Positions 15,072 to 23,256 of a DNA stretch of 29,572 nucleotides are shown here, piece by piece. Where the stretch lies: the NCBI GenBank assembly GCA_964621525.1, contig CAZUMS010000039.1, positions 1-29,572 on the forward strand, written 5' to 3'. Made by a program: the position numbers and the translations under genes. Numbering within the stretch: the first letter of the stretch is position 1; the number at the start of each line of letters is the position of its first letter. The DNA comes from CAZMGV01 sp964621525 [NCBI: uncultured bacterium] (GTDB taxonomy: Bacteria; JAGRBM01). The notes under the pieces were generated by a model, which was given only the letters and a program-made list of their open reading frames with translations, was not told where the DNA came from and searched no databases.

Positions 15072-15857
15072 TTACGGCGTGAAGAAGTAGCAGCCGTCTT
15101 CCGCCACGTTGAAGCCGAGCCACTCTCCGCTGTCGGTCTCATCGTCGGAAACCCAGGTCCCTTCGACATTCCCGTCGCCGTTGAGGCTGCCCGAGCCGGT
15201 TCCGTCGGGGGAATTGGTGTCGCCTTCGACGACGGTCCAGTCGAATTCGATATCGCCGTCATCGTCCATTGTGCCGCTCAGGGCCCCCAGGAGAGTGTCT
15301 GGAATCCCGTTGCCTATGAGCGCACCTTTCAGTTCCCCCTCGCTGGAGACGGCGAAGGCGCCGATCCCAGAGGAGTCGCCTGCGAAGGAACCGCAGTAGA
15401 TCGTGCTGTCTCCATCCTTGTCGAGCACGCCGGCAACGACGCCCGAGATCTCGTTGTCGTCCTCGATACCGGAGACTTCGCCCCGGATCACACCTTCGGC
15501 CTCGACCTCGCCGGCCACGGTGATCTCGACGCCGTCAATCGTGAACGTGAAGGCAAACGAATTGTCGTCCTCGATGGTGCCCTCGACGTCGAAGCTGTCC
15601 TCGGTGAACTCGATCGCGGCAGCGCAGGCCGCGGTCTCGGTGCTGCACGTATCTTCGGGGTAATGCGTATCGACGGTGCCGCTGACGGTGCTGCCTTCGA
15701 TCTGAATCCGGCCGTCGAAAACGGTGCCGCTGCCGGCGGTCTGATAGAGCGTGCCGACGATTGCGTAGGATGCATCGGCGCCGTCGCTTCCGCAGGCAGA
15801 GGCAGAGGCCAGGGCGATGGCCGCCAGGGCGGCCGGAAACAGTCTGGACAAGGTCAT
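15072..15857 (-). CDS. Acidic lipoprotein of unknown function
   Basis: 261 residues from ATG 15857, with GGGGAG seven bases upstream; the open frame to 16214 is accidental. Signal peptide MTLSRLFPAALAAIALASAS with the lipidated residue Cys22 followed by GSDGA. The mature protein is Asp/Glu/Gly/Ser-rich with repeated beta-strand units (VSGTVDT, VEGTIEDDNS, IRGEVSGIEDDN, LSGTMDDDGD, VEGTWVSDDE). This alternation suggests a beta-barrel or beta-sandwich with acidic, possibly calcium-binding turns. Four Cys follow the lipid anchor. No enzyme motif is visible. It is divergent from the Asp-box propeller gene. The post-lipobox string CGSDGA recurs in the lipoprotein at 28154. Confidence 0.85.
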   Translation of the reverse strand: MTLSRLFPAALAAIALASASACGSDGADASYAIVGTLYQTAGSGTVFDGRIQIEGSTVSGTVDTHYPEDTCSTETAACAAAIEFTEDSFDVEGTIEDDNSFAFTFTIDGVEITVAGEVEAEGVIRGEVSGIEDDNEISGVVAGVLDKDGDSTIYCGSFAGDSSGIGAFAVSSEGELKGALIGNGIPDTLLGALSGTMDDDGDIEFDWTVVEGDTNSPDGTGSGSLNGDGNVEGTWVSDDETDSGEWLGFNVAEDGCYFFTP

Positions 15858-16000
15858 GGATGAACTCCCCGTGTTTTTGAATTGAAATAGACTGATACTG
15901 AATAATCGGAGCAACCGGCTGGGGGGCAAATTTGCTGGCCTGCTGCCGCTGCCGGTAATCTGCAGCCAGTAACCGTTCGCCGATCCGAGGGAGTCGCTCC

Positions 16001-17188
16001 ATGCCCGCACGCAAGACCCCGCGCCGCAATACTGCCGCTGTGAAACGCCCCGCGAAGATACCGGCGAAGCCGGTGGCCCTGCTGGTGTCGAGCCGCAAGG
16101 GCGCATTCGTTTTCCGGAGCGACGCCTCGCGCCGGACCTGGAAGCTGACGGACACGCTCTATCTCGGTCACATCGTCCACCACATGGTTCAGGACCCGCG
16201 CGATCCGAAGACAATCCTGATCGCCGCCCGGACCGGGCACCTGGGCCACACGGTGTTCTGCTCGAAAGACGGCGGGAGAAACTGGAAGGAATCGGTGAAA
16301 CCCCCGGCCTTCCGCAAGGCCCCCGAAGGCCAGACCGGCCGCGTCGTGGACCACGTATTCTGGCTGACGCCGGGGCACAGCTCGGAGCCGGGCGTGTGGT
16401 ACGCGGGGACCTCGCCTCAGGGGATCTTCCGCTCCGAAGACGGCGGGATGACCTGGGAGGGCGTGGACGGGTTCAACGAGAATCCCCTGCGGGACAAGTG
16501 GGCGGGCGGCGACGGAACGCCGGACGGCCCCAAGCTCCATTCGCTGATCGTCGATCCCCGGGATGCGCGCCATCTCTATATCGGCATGTCGTCGGGCGGC
16601 GTGATGGAGTCCCGGGATGCCGGCAGCAGCTGGGCGCCGCTCATCGGCGGCCTCGAGGTCGTCGGCGGTTTCGACGTGAAGGACCAGACGGCCCACGACC
16701 CGCACTGCATCCGGCTTCACCCGGCGAACCCGGACCGGCTCTACCAGCAGAACCACTGCGGCATCTACCGGATCGACCGGCCTTCAAACACCTGGATCCG
16801 CATCGGCAGAAATATGCCCGCAAATGTGGGCGACGTGGGATTCCCTCTCGTCGTGCATCCCCGCGACCCGGACACCTGCTGGGTGTTCCCGATGGACGGG
16901 ACGGACGTGTGGCCGAGGACGAGCCCCGGCGGAAAGCCGGCCGTCTACGTGACGAGGAACGGCGGCAACTCCTGGCAGCGCCAGGACAGGGGGCTTCCGC
17001 CGAAGCACGCCTGGTTCACCGTGAAACGTCAGGCGATGGCGGCGGACGATTCAGGCCCGGTGGGCCTCTATTTCGGGACCACCAGCGGCGAAGTGTGGGC
17101 CAGCACCGACGAAGGCGGCCGCTGGAAGCAGATCGCCGCCCACCTGCCGCACCTCTACGCCGTCGAGACGGCTCGGCTCGGGCGGTAA
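16001..17188 (+). CDS. Asp-box (BNR/sialidase-like) beta-propeller protein, cytoplasmic
   Basis: 395 residues. The N-terminus is basic (MPARKTPRRN) with no signal peptide, so it is probably cytoplasmic, unlike true sialidases. Six Asp-box-like motifs are spaced along the chain: 40-47, SKDGGRNW (88-95), SEDGGMTW (145-152), SRDAGSSW (204-211), TRNGGNSW (318-325) and STDEGGRW (368-375). They indicate a six-bladed propeller of the VPS10/sortilin-BNR type. DQTAHDPHCIRLHPANPDRL (228-247) and QQNHCGIYR (249-257), with clustered His and Cys, are conserved-looking and could be an active or metal site. Catalytic sialidase residues (Arg triad) are not evident. The next gene, a MoaD/ThiS-type protein, starts 6 bp after its stop, implying translational coupling. 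Enzymatic role unknown. Confidence 0.85.
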   Translation: MPARKTPRRNTAAVKRPAKIPAKPVALLVSSRKGAFVFRSDASRRTWKLTDTLYLGHIVHHMVQDPRDPKTILIAARTGHLGHTVFCSKDGGRNWKESVKPPAFRKAPEGQTGRVVDHVFWLTPGHSSEPGVWYAGTSPQGIFRSEDGGMTWEGVDGFNENPLRDKWAGGDGTPDGPKLHSLIVDPRDARHLYIGMSSGGVMESRDAGSSWAPLIGGLEVVGGFDVKDQTAHDPHCIRLHPANPDRLYQQNHCGIYRIDRPSNTWIRIGRNMPANVGDVGFPLVVHPRDPDTCWVFPMDGTDVWPRTSPGGKPAVYVTRNGGNSWQRQDRGLPPKHAWFTVKRQAMAADDSGPVGLYFGTTSGEVWASTDEGGRWKQIAAHLPHLYAVETARLGR

Positions 17189-17194
17189 CAGCCC

Positions 17195-17452
17195 GTGCAG
17201 GTGCTGATCCCGTCGGCGCTCCAGTCCTACACCTCGCGCCGGAGCGAGGCTGAGGCGTCGGGTTCCACGGTGGGCGAGCTGCTGCTCGACCTCGACCGGC
17301 AGTACCCCGGGATCCGGTTCCGGATCGTGGACGAGCAGGATTCGATCCGGACCCACATGAAGGTGTTCGTGAACGGCAGGCCGTCGGTCCTCTCGACCCC
17401 GGTGAAACCCGGCGACGAGGTGGCGATCCTGATGGCCCTGAGCGGCGGGTGA
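17195..17452 (+). CDS. MoaD/ThiS family ubiquitin-fold sulfur carrier-like protein
   Basis: 85 residues from GTG 17195, six bases after the propeller gene stop. It has the beta-grasp pattern: MQVLIPSAL strand, TVGELLLDL helix, VFVNGRPSV strand, PVKPGDEVAILMALSGG C-terminus. The final Gly84-Gly85 is the tail that E1-like enzymes adenylate and convert to thiocarboxylate or conjugate. No moaE, thiG or E1 gene is in the window, so it is not part of a standard molybdopterin or thiamine operon. I recall that MoaD-like genes next to Asp-box propeller genes occur in several bacterial phyla, but the role of the pair is not established to my knowledge. Confidence 0.88.
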   Translation: MQVLIPSALQSYTSRRSEAEASGSTVGELLLDLDRQYPGIRFRIVDEQDSIRTHMKVFVNGRPSVLSTPVKPGDEVAILMALSGG

Positions 17453-17504
17453 CGCGGGATTATCGACATTGGCGGCAAGTTTTTCCCGTATGTGTAGCCA
17501 ATAC

Positions 17505-18203
17505 TTAGGGACTGCTCTCGATTGTGGAGATGAATTGCATGACTGCGATTGCCTGCGTATTCCCTTCACCCGAGTAATGTTTCCAGTAATCCCGCAAAGT
17601 AGACCAGGCACTACCATTGCCGACCGGGATCGGCGGGCCGGTCCATCGGTGATAAGGGTCGATATTATCTATTGCGACGCGCGCGTCTCGAGCAACGATC
17701 GGTCGAGGATCGTTCCGCAGTCCAGTCAGAACGGGTACAGCGACAAACGCATGTGCTTGGATATCCGCGAGGACCAGCAATGAGGTTGCAGACACGTTCG
17801 TAGAAGGATCCCAGCACAGTTCAATCATCTTCGGAATGGACTTTATGTCCAGAAAACCGATGCTCGGCTTGGCTCGGTCTGCTGCTTCTCTGACGCGGAT
17901 GACTGGATCAGCAAGAGCCCTGACAAGAGCGGGGATTGCTGCGCGTGCATCGGGTCCGAAGGCTCCGAGTGCTCTGGCTGCTTCGATTCGGACATTTGGG
18001 TCGGGATCGAACGATAGGCGAGCAGCAATATCGGGAATCGCGGTAGTGTCACCCGAAGCGGCAAACCATCGTATAGCCTGGCGACGGGCCGAACCGTCTC
18101 TACTATGTAACGCCATAACGGCGTCTGCTTGACCGCGGAAATCAGGACCACATCCGCTGGTAAGCAGCAAGCCAACGAGCACCAGACAGTTGTACGGATT
18201 CAT
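17505..18203 (-). CDS. HEAT-repeat lipoprotein
   Basis: 232 residues. The signal peptide MNPYNCLVLVGLLLTSGC gives lipobox L-T-S-G-C (Cys18). Residues about 38-185 form HEAT/PBS-lyase-like helical repeats, with DPNVRIEAARALGAFGP and DPVIRVREAADRA as the clearest units and IVARDARVAIDNI as a later one. It is likely an envelope protein-binding scaffold. Base composition is lower in GC than the flanking genes. It is divergent from the membrane protein gene across only 36 bp and the two look like one transferred unit. The ribosome binding site is weak (AAGGCGG about 12 bases upstream). Confidence 0.85.
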   Translation of the reverse strand: MNPYNCLVLVGLLLTSGCGPDFRGQADAVMALHSRDGSARRQAIRWFAASGDTTAIPDIAARLSFDPDPNVRIEAARALGAFGPDARAAIPALVRALADPVIRVREAADRAKPSIGFLDIKSIPKMIELCWDPSTNVSATSLLVLADIQAHAFVAVPVLTGLRNDPRPIVARDARVAIDNIDPYHRWTGPPIPVGNGSAWSTLRDYWKHYSGEGNTQAIAVMQFISTIESSP

Positions 18204-18239
18204 GGATTGAATTTCCGCCTTCCCGGAATCTGATATAGC

Positions 18240-21038
18240 ATGCAGCCTTCGAACGCATTCATGAGTATCAACCTGAAATTCGGCCTATGGGTGACCAGAC
18301 CGGCAGTGATCATTGCACTAATTGCGATGGCCATTATTCCTACCTGGCCGATGCTATTATGGATACCGGACTATATATCGGCATGGCCCGACGATCTCCA
18401 CAACTTTTATATGGTCCGGTGGCTCCACCGTGCATGGGAATTAGGACTAGACAAGAAAACGCTCCCGGTATTCGGCGGGTACGGACCGAACTATTATCTT
18501 ACCGAACAGTTCGAAGGCATTGCGTCGCTTTCGTGGCTGCTGCTGAAGGCAGGTCTTACTTTATCATGTGCCCTCCAAACTCTGTACCTTATATTCATTT
18601 TTCTGAACGGCGCCTGTGCCTACCTATTCGCACGGGAATTCGCGCTGTCTCGCCCGCTGGCATTAATCTCGGCCTTCGCCTTTGCGCATGGATTCGGTAC
18701 CCGATCGCTGATCAACTCATCACTCATTCGCGCACCGGTTTTCGTCATACCGCTGATGCTGTGGTGTTATCTCCGGCTAGCGAAGCATCGCAGGGTAAAT
18801 GATGTTGTTTTGTTCGGTGTGCTGTTCTTTCTGTTTGCATATTTTCCATTGAGCTTCTTGTTATTTACCTGTGCGGGACTGACGGCCTGCTGGTTGGCAT
18901 ATCCGTTACCATTTAAGGCTGCGATATGGACGGGGCTTTCACTTTTACCTGGAGTGATCCGAATACTGGTTCTGCTGGGACATTATTCGGCAGCGCATAA
19001 AGAACTCGCACCAATTCTGACATCATATGCGAACATCTTTTCCACGCCACATATCGAGGCATATTTGTTCCGAACCTACGAAGACTTTCTCGCGTTTTAC
19101 GCCCGGACTGGCCTAGAAATGCCGGTGGAATTCCATGCCCTGTTACCTAGCCATCTTCTAACGGTAATTTTTCTGACAGGTTTGGCGAGCACGGTCTATC
19201 GTTGTGTGCGCGACAGGGAAGAACTGCCGCATCAAATACGCGGACCCATAAATCTTTGGACCATTGTTGCAGTCGGGATACTCGTTCCGGCAGCCGGATT
19301 TATATGGCTTTATCTGCATCCTGCCGAGATGAATCGTTATCCACAATTCCTGACCAGATTGGCCAGAGAGTCCATCTTTACATACCTGTTGACGGGTTTT
19401 GCGGTAATAGCCCTGTCCAGGGTTGTGATCTTTCGGCGGCTTGGAAGCTGTTACGGAGCGGCGGCACCCGAAATGCGGAGTCTCATCTTGCTTTGTATCC
19501 TTGGAATCGTTTTTCCGCTGGGCATTTACTTCGGGCGGAGAGAAGACACTGTGCTTTTCGCTCCGTATTTCGGACTGCAAATTCTTCTGCCGATATTCGG
19601 CTCTATCCGAGCGATTGGTCGGTGGTCCATTTTTGCCTCCCTCACGATACCCATTCTGGCAATATGCTCTGTAGAAAGTACTTTAGGTGTCCGGAGCAGG
19701 TTGCGTTTAGCGGTATACTCTGCACTCTGTATTACTTTGTTTTTGGAGATGCAGCCGGCATGGGAGCAGCTGAAGATATTTCAGTGGGACCGACGTCGCA
19801 TCTACTACGTTTTTGGCCGGGACGACGCACCTGAATACTATCAAAGAACCCGAGGGAATCCTTGGGAACCACAGATATATCGCCATTTTCCCAGCCTCGA
19901 TAAGGCGATGACAATGGAACTACCGACGGAGCTCGATTGGAATGTAGGCAATGGCGCCGGAGCGATCTATTTTTCGATGCACCACTGGTTCCCGATAGTT
20001 AACGGCCATTCGAGTTACTATCCGTCAGGTCATAATGATCTTCTTCGAGAGCTGACGGTTCCCATACAGGGAATGGTCTCCCGGATGTCGGCGGTGGGTG
20101 TTCGGTACATAGTGGTCCATTCCCACCGGTATTTGATGGAAGATCGAAAATCACTTGAAGCGGAACTGGGATCCTACCGGATTGCGCGTGAGATCGAAGA
20201 CGAAGGTTTAATCGACGACTGGCTGATCGATCTTGGCAAGCTTCCGGCTGCATTGGGGGAAACCGAAAGGCTAGCCAATTCAAGCGAGGCGTTTTCTGCC
20301 AGGACGGTGCTAATTGGCGGCGGATTGTTCGCCGGAGGTCCCTTAGGCGAGACAGAGAACCATTCAGTTCTGGGTTTTTCCCTGCTGAATGTAACTGGAC
20401 TTCCTCTCCCGGCTGCTTCGAAACTGATAGTTGGCGTTTCGCCAGCCGATGAGTATGTCTGGCTGAGAAACGTCTGTCAGATCATTGAACCTCGGGATAT
20501 TGATCAAACTCCACTCGAAGATGTCCGGCGGCAGATAGTCCTTAAAGCTGCAAGTTGGAGCCGAACACCAGTCTTGTTTCGGGGGGCCCCGGTAGTTCCG
20601 CCGACTGACCAGCCAAGTTATCTTATGCCGGTGCAGGCGGAGGTCCGGGCATTCGATCAGGACAAACTAGAGATCGCCGATTGTGTACGGACACTGGCAG
20701 TGCGTTACCTTAGCCACCTTAAGAATATCACTGGAAACAGGGTGCTAGGACTATTGCTGGTTCCTTCGCGTCTGGAAGCGGATGATCTTTATTGGAAGTC
20801 GGTAGAAAAGCTTGGATCGAAAGTTAGGGTGTCCGGGCGTGACCGGTTTGGCGAGCTTTTTGCCGGAATTGCAACGGAACTGGAAATCCCATTGATCGAT
20901 ACGAGGGTGGTAATGCGGGAAAATTTATTAGCTGGGTTCGAACTCTATGAAGGGCCGGATAACATTTTGTCCGTGAAAGGACGTGAACTGGTAGCTCAGG
21001 CACTGTTGAATGCAGAGGGGTTATCGCAAAAGAGATAA
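18240..21038 (+). CDS. GT-C-like polytopic membrane protein (YfhO-like) with degenerate SGNH C-terminal domain
   Basis: 932 residues; ATG 18240, or 18261 in frame. Neither has a clear ribosome binding site. The first ~500 residues hold about a dozen hydrophobic helices. Early acidic residues after helix 1 (SAWPDD, near 48-53) resemble the GT-C catalytic loop of YfhO-like and lipid-linked sugar transferases. Residues 510-680 are a soluble region with VGVRYIVVH, typical of the YfhO-like extracytoplasmic domain. Residues about 685-925 have the layout of an SGNH hydrolase: block I at LIGGGLFAGG (689 onward) and block V at GPDNILSVKG (about 904). The catalytic Ser of GDS and the His of DxxH are both missing. 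Codon use (TTA, ATA) and composition differ from the neighbours, suggesting acquisition. Probable cell-surface polysaccharide or lipid glycosylation; donor unknown. Confidence 0.75.
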   Translation: MQPSNAFMSINLKFGLWVTRPAVIIALIAMAIIPTWPMLLWIPDYISAWPDDLHNFYMVRWLHRAWELGLDKKTLPVFGGYGPNYYLTEQFEGIASLSWLLLKAGLTLSCALQTLYLIFIFLNGACAYLFAREFALSRPLALISAFAFAHGFGTRSLINSSLIRAPVFVIPLMLWCYLRLAKHRRVNDVVLFGVLFFLFAYFPLSFLLFTCAGLTACWLAYPLPFKAAIWTGLSLLPGVIRILVLLGHYSAAHKELAPILTSYANIFSTPHIEAYLFRTYEDFLAFYARTGLEMPVEFHALLPSHLLTVIFLTGLASTVYRCVRDREELPHQIRGPINLWTIVAVGILVPAAGFIWLYLHPAEMNRYPQFLTRLARESIFTYLLTGFAVIALSRVVIFRRLGSCYGAAAPEMRSLILLCILGIVFPLGIYFGRREDTVLFAPYFGLQILLPIFGSIRAIGRWSIFASLTIPILAICSVESTLGVRSRLRLAVYSALCITLFLEMQPAWEQLKIFQWDRRRIYYVFGRDDAPEYYQRTRGNPWEPQIYRHFPSLDKAMTMELPTELDWNVGNGAGAIYFSMHHWFPIVNGHSSYYPSGHNDLLRELTVPIQGMVSRMSAVGVRYIVVHSHRYLMEDRKSLEAELGSYRIAREIEDEGLIDDWLIDLGKLPAALGETERLANSSEAFSARTVLIGGGLFAGGPLGETENHSVLGFSLLNVTGLPLPAASKLIVGVSPADEYVWLRNVCQIIEPRDIDQTPLEDVRRQIVLKAASWSRTPVLFRGAPVVPPTDQPSYLMPVQAEVRAFDQDKLEIADCVRTLAVRYLSHLKNITGNRVLGLLLVPSRLEADDLYWKSVEKLGSKVRVSGRDRFGELFAGIATELEIPLIDTRVVMRENLLAGFELYEGPDNILSVKGRELVAQALLNAEGLSQKR

Positions 21039-21058
21039 TTGCGGCGGATGACGCCGGG

Positions 21059-22306
21059 TCAGCGGCCGATACCGAACCGCTCGCTGTAGAACCGGAAGCG
21101 TTCTCCGGTTTCGTCCGCGTCGAGACCGAACATCTCCGGCGAATACCGGTGGCCGCCGTGCTTGTCCTTGCGGTTCTCCGAGAGATGCCGCTCCATTGCC
21201 GACCGGGCCTCCGGCGTGAATTCGATGCCGAACGCCTCGTAGATGTCTCCGATCATCCGTAGCGGGTCCTTCACCAGCCGGTCGTAGTGGACGTCGAAGC
21301 AGACGGCGCCGGAGGGCGCGGTATCCCGCGCCCGGATCGACCGGCGGAACCAGTCGTCCATGATCTCCACCTGCTGGCGGCCGACTTCCACGGGATCCAC
21401 GTCGTCGCTGAAGCCGCTGCGGAACACCGCGAACAGGCTGCACGTCGAGGTGATCGTGTCCACGGGGTCCCGGTGGGTGATGAGAATCCGCGCGTCGGGA
21501 TAAACCCGCATGAGCGAGGGCAGTTCCGGCAGGTGATAGGGGGCTTTCAGCACCCACTGGCGGGTTTCGTTGTCCCCTGCGAGCGCCTGAAGCATCTGTT
21601 TGTGGCGTTCGTAGGACTCCGTGAAATCCTCGCCCGACAGGAGCCCGCAGTAGCCGGGCACGTTCATGCAGGACTGGAGCGCCCAGTTCCGGAGGTCCGT
21701 CCCCATCATGAGGACGCACTCCTCGGGTTCGTAGGCGTCCGAGAAATGCACCTGCTTCATCGTGGGGTTCATGAGGTGCAGCATCTTCTGGGACATCTCC
21801 GCCTTCGCCTGCGCGACGGCGACCGCCCGGTCGTCCCGGCGCGCGAGCGCTGTCGCAGCCGTCATCTCCCAGAGCAGCGGCGAGCGGTTCCGCGGGTCGG
21901 CGGAGAGGAGCCGCTGGAGCAGGGTGGTTCCGGTGCGGGAGCCGCCCACGATGAAGAGGGGCTTCCTCACCGGCCGCTCGAACATCTTGGGATAGTTCTT
22001 GCGAAGTTCTTCCAGTTCCAGACGTCCCCGGAGCATCTCGCCGGTCAGCTCACGTCCCGCGGCGACAGTGCCGAGGGCGTTCAGGCGGGCCGTTTCGCGG
22101 ATCGCCTCCACGAGACAGTCCAGCCGGGGCCGGAAATCGTCCCCGCCGAAGTCCCCGAAGCCGGTATCCGCCTTCGCCTTTTCGATCAGCCCTTCGGCGG
22201 TGATCGCGAACGCGGCCGGATCCTTCTCGCGCCGCGCTTCGGCGGCCTCGTACAGCTTCCGCACGACCGGCGCCCGTTCGGCCGGCTGCCAGAGCTCTCC
22301 GTTCAT
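21059..22306 (-). CDS. Sulfotransferase family protein (Sulfotransfer_3 type)
   Basis: 415 residues from ATG 22306, with AAGGAA seven bases upstream. PLFIVGGSRTGTTLLQRLL (116-134) is the 5'-phosphosulfate loop that binds PAPS. WVLKAPYHLPEL (251-262) and ARILITHRDPVDTITSTCS (272-290) carry the Lys and the 3'-phosphate-binding Arg/Ser. HFSDAYEPEEC (187-197) may contain the catalytic acid/base. The N-terminal 110 residues are helical and typical of the longer bacterial group. It transfers sulfate from PAPS to an unidentified hydroxyl, perhaps a lipid or polyketide. It is convergent with the GT-C-like gene (20-bp gap, no terminator) and divergent from the crotonase gene, sharing a region with a TGAC-N6-GTCA site. 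Confidence 0.9.
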   Translation of the reverse strand: MNGELWQPAERAPVVRKLYEAAEARREKDPAAFAITAEGLIEKAKADTGFGDFGGDDFRPRLDCLVEAIRETARLNALGTVAAGRELTGEMLRGRLELEELRKNYPKMFERPVRKPLFIVGGSRTGTTLLQRLLSADPRNRSPLLWEMTAATALARRDDRAVAVAQAKAEMSQKMLHLMNPTMKQVHFSDAYEPEECVLMMGTDLRNWALQSCMNVPGYCGLLSGEDFTESYERHKQMLQALAGDNETRQWVLKAPYHLPELPSLMRVYPDARILITHRDPVDTITSTCSLFAVFRSGFSDDVDPVEVGRQQVEIMDDWFRRSIRARDTAPSGAVCFDVHYDRLVKDPLRMIGDIYEAFGIEFTPEARSAMERHLSENRKDKHGGHRYSPEMFGLDADETGERFRFYSERFGIGR

Positions 22307-22370
22307 CGAGTGGTTCCTTCCGGTCCCGTCACCCGGCGGCGGAACCTGACAGGCCGCCAGCCGGTGACAA

Positions 22371-22384
22371 TGACTCCGGCGTCA
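22371..22384. promoter_or_regulatory. TGAC-N6-GTCA operator candidate
   Basis: ATGAC-TCCGGC-GTCAT (22370-22385), a perfect 5-bp inverted repeat between the divergent sulfotransferase and crotonase genes, 48 bp before the crotonase ATG. Fourth member of the palindrome class. Confidence 0.5.
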
Positions 22385-22432
22385 TGTTATCCACGTCCCG
22401 GTCCCGAATTCACGTCCCCAGGGGAGTTATTC

Positions 22433-23254
22433 ATGTCCGATCCGAAGACCGTCGTCCGCGCCGAGAAAAACGGCAACATCGCCACCGTCTGGCTGTCGAA
22501 CCCGGACAAACGCAACGCCATGGGCCCCGAGTTCTGGGAACAGCTCCCGGCGGTGATGAACGGCCTCAAGTCGGACCCGGAGGTCCGTGCGGTGGTGCTG
22601 GCGGCCGAAGGCTCCGCGTTCACCGTCGGCCTCGACCTCAAGACCATGATGGGGACCCTTCAGCCGAAGGGCGGCTCGAGCCAGGCCGAGGTCCGGCAGG
22701 GTCTATACGGCGAGGTTCACCGGCTCCAGGGGTCGATCTCGGCCGTGGCCGAGTTCCCGCTCCCCACCATCGCCGCGATTCACGGCTGGTGCATCGGCGG
22801 CGGCGTGGATCTCACCTCCGCCTGCGACGTGCGGCTCGCCTCGAAGGACGCGAAGATCTCCGTCCGCGAGACGAAGATCGGCATCGTCGCCGACGTCGGC
22901 ACGCTCCAGCGCCTGCCCCGCATCATCGGCCGCGGGCATCTCATGGAGCTGATCTACACGGGAAAGGACATCGACGCGGACCGGGCGAAGGCGATCGGAT
23001 TCGTGAACGACGTTTACGAGGACCGCGAGGCCGTCATCCGGGCGGCACAGGATCTCGCCCGCGAGATGGCCGAAAACTCCCCGCTGGTGCTTAAAGGCGT
23101 GAAGAAGGTCGTCGAGTTCGCCGAAGAGCACACCGTCAGGGAAGGGCTCGAGTACGTCGCCCTCTGGAACTCCGCGTTCCTCATGTCGGACGATCTCACC
23201 GAGGCGGTGATGGCCTTCATGCAGAAGCGCAAGCCTGTCTACAAGGGGAAATAA
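22433..23254 (+). CDS. Crotonase, probable delta3,5-delta2,4-dienoyl-CoA isomerase
   Basis: 273 residues; ATG 22433 has GGGGAG seven bases upstream, and the long upstream frame is antisense to the sulfotransferase gene. Crotonase fold: NPDKRNAMG (23-31), AFTVGLDLKTM (62-72) and HGWCIGGGVDL (117-127). Three acidic residues match the dienoyl-CoA isomerase (ECH1) set in identity and spacing: Asp126, Glu146 and Asp154 in ETKIGIVADVGTLQRLPRIIG (20 and 8 residues apart). Ordinary enoyl-CoA hydratase has two Glu instead. It would move conjugated double bonds so that unsaturated acyl-CoAs can enter beta-oxidation. It is followed after 2 bp by a thioesterase gene. Confidence 0.92.
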   Translation: MSDPKTVVRAEKNGNIATVWLSNPDKRNAMGPEFWEQLPAVMNGLKSDPEVRAVVLAAEGSAFTVGLDLKTMMGTLQPKGGSSQAEVRQGLYGEVHRLQGSISAVAEFPLPTIAAIHGWCIGGGVDLTSACDVRLASKDAKISVRETKIGIVADVGTLQRLPRIIGRGHLMELIYTGKDIDADRAKAIGFVNDVYEDREAVIRAAQDLAREMAENSPLVLKGVKKVVEFAEEHTVREGLEYVALWNSAFLMSDDLTEAVMAFMQKRKPVYKGK

Positions 23255-23256
23255 CC

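Noticed and set aside
21049-21061. TGAC-N5-GTCA near the GT-C/sulfotransferase junction
   Set aside because: Wrong spacer length and placed between convergent gene ends, not in a promoter region.
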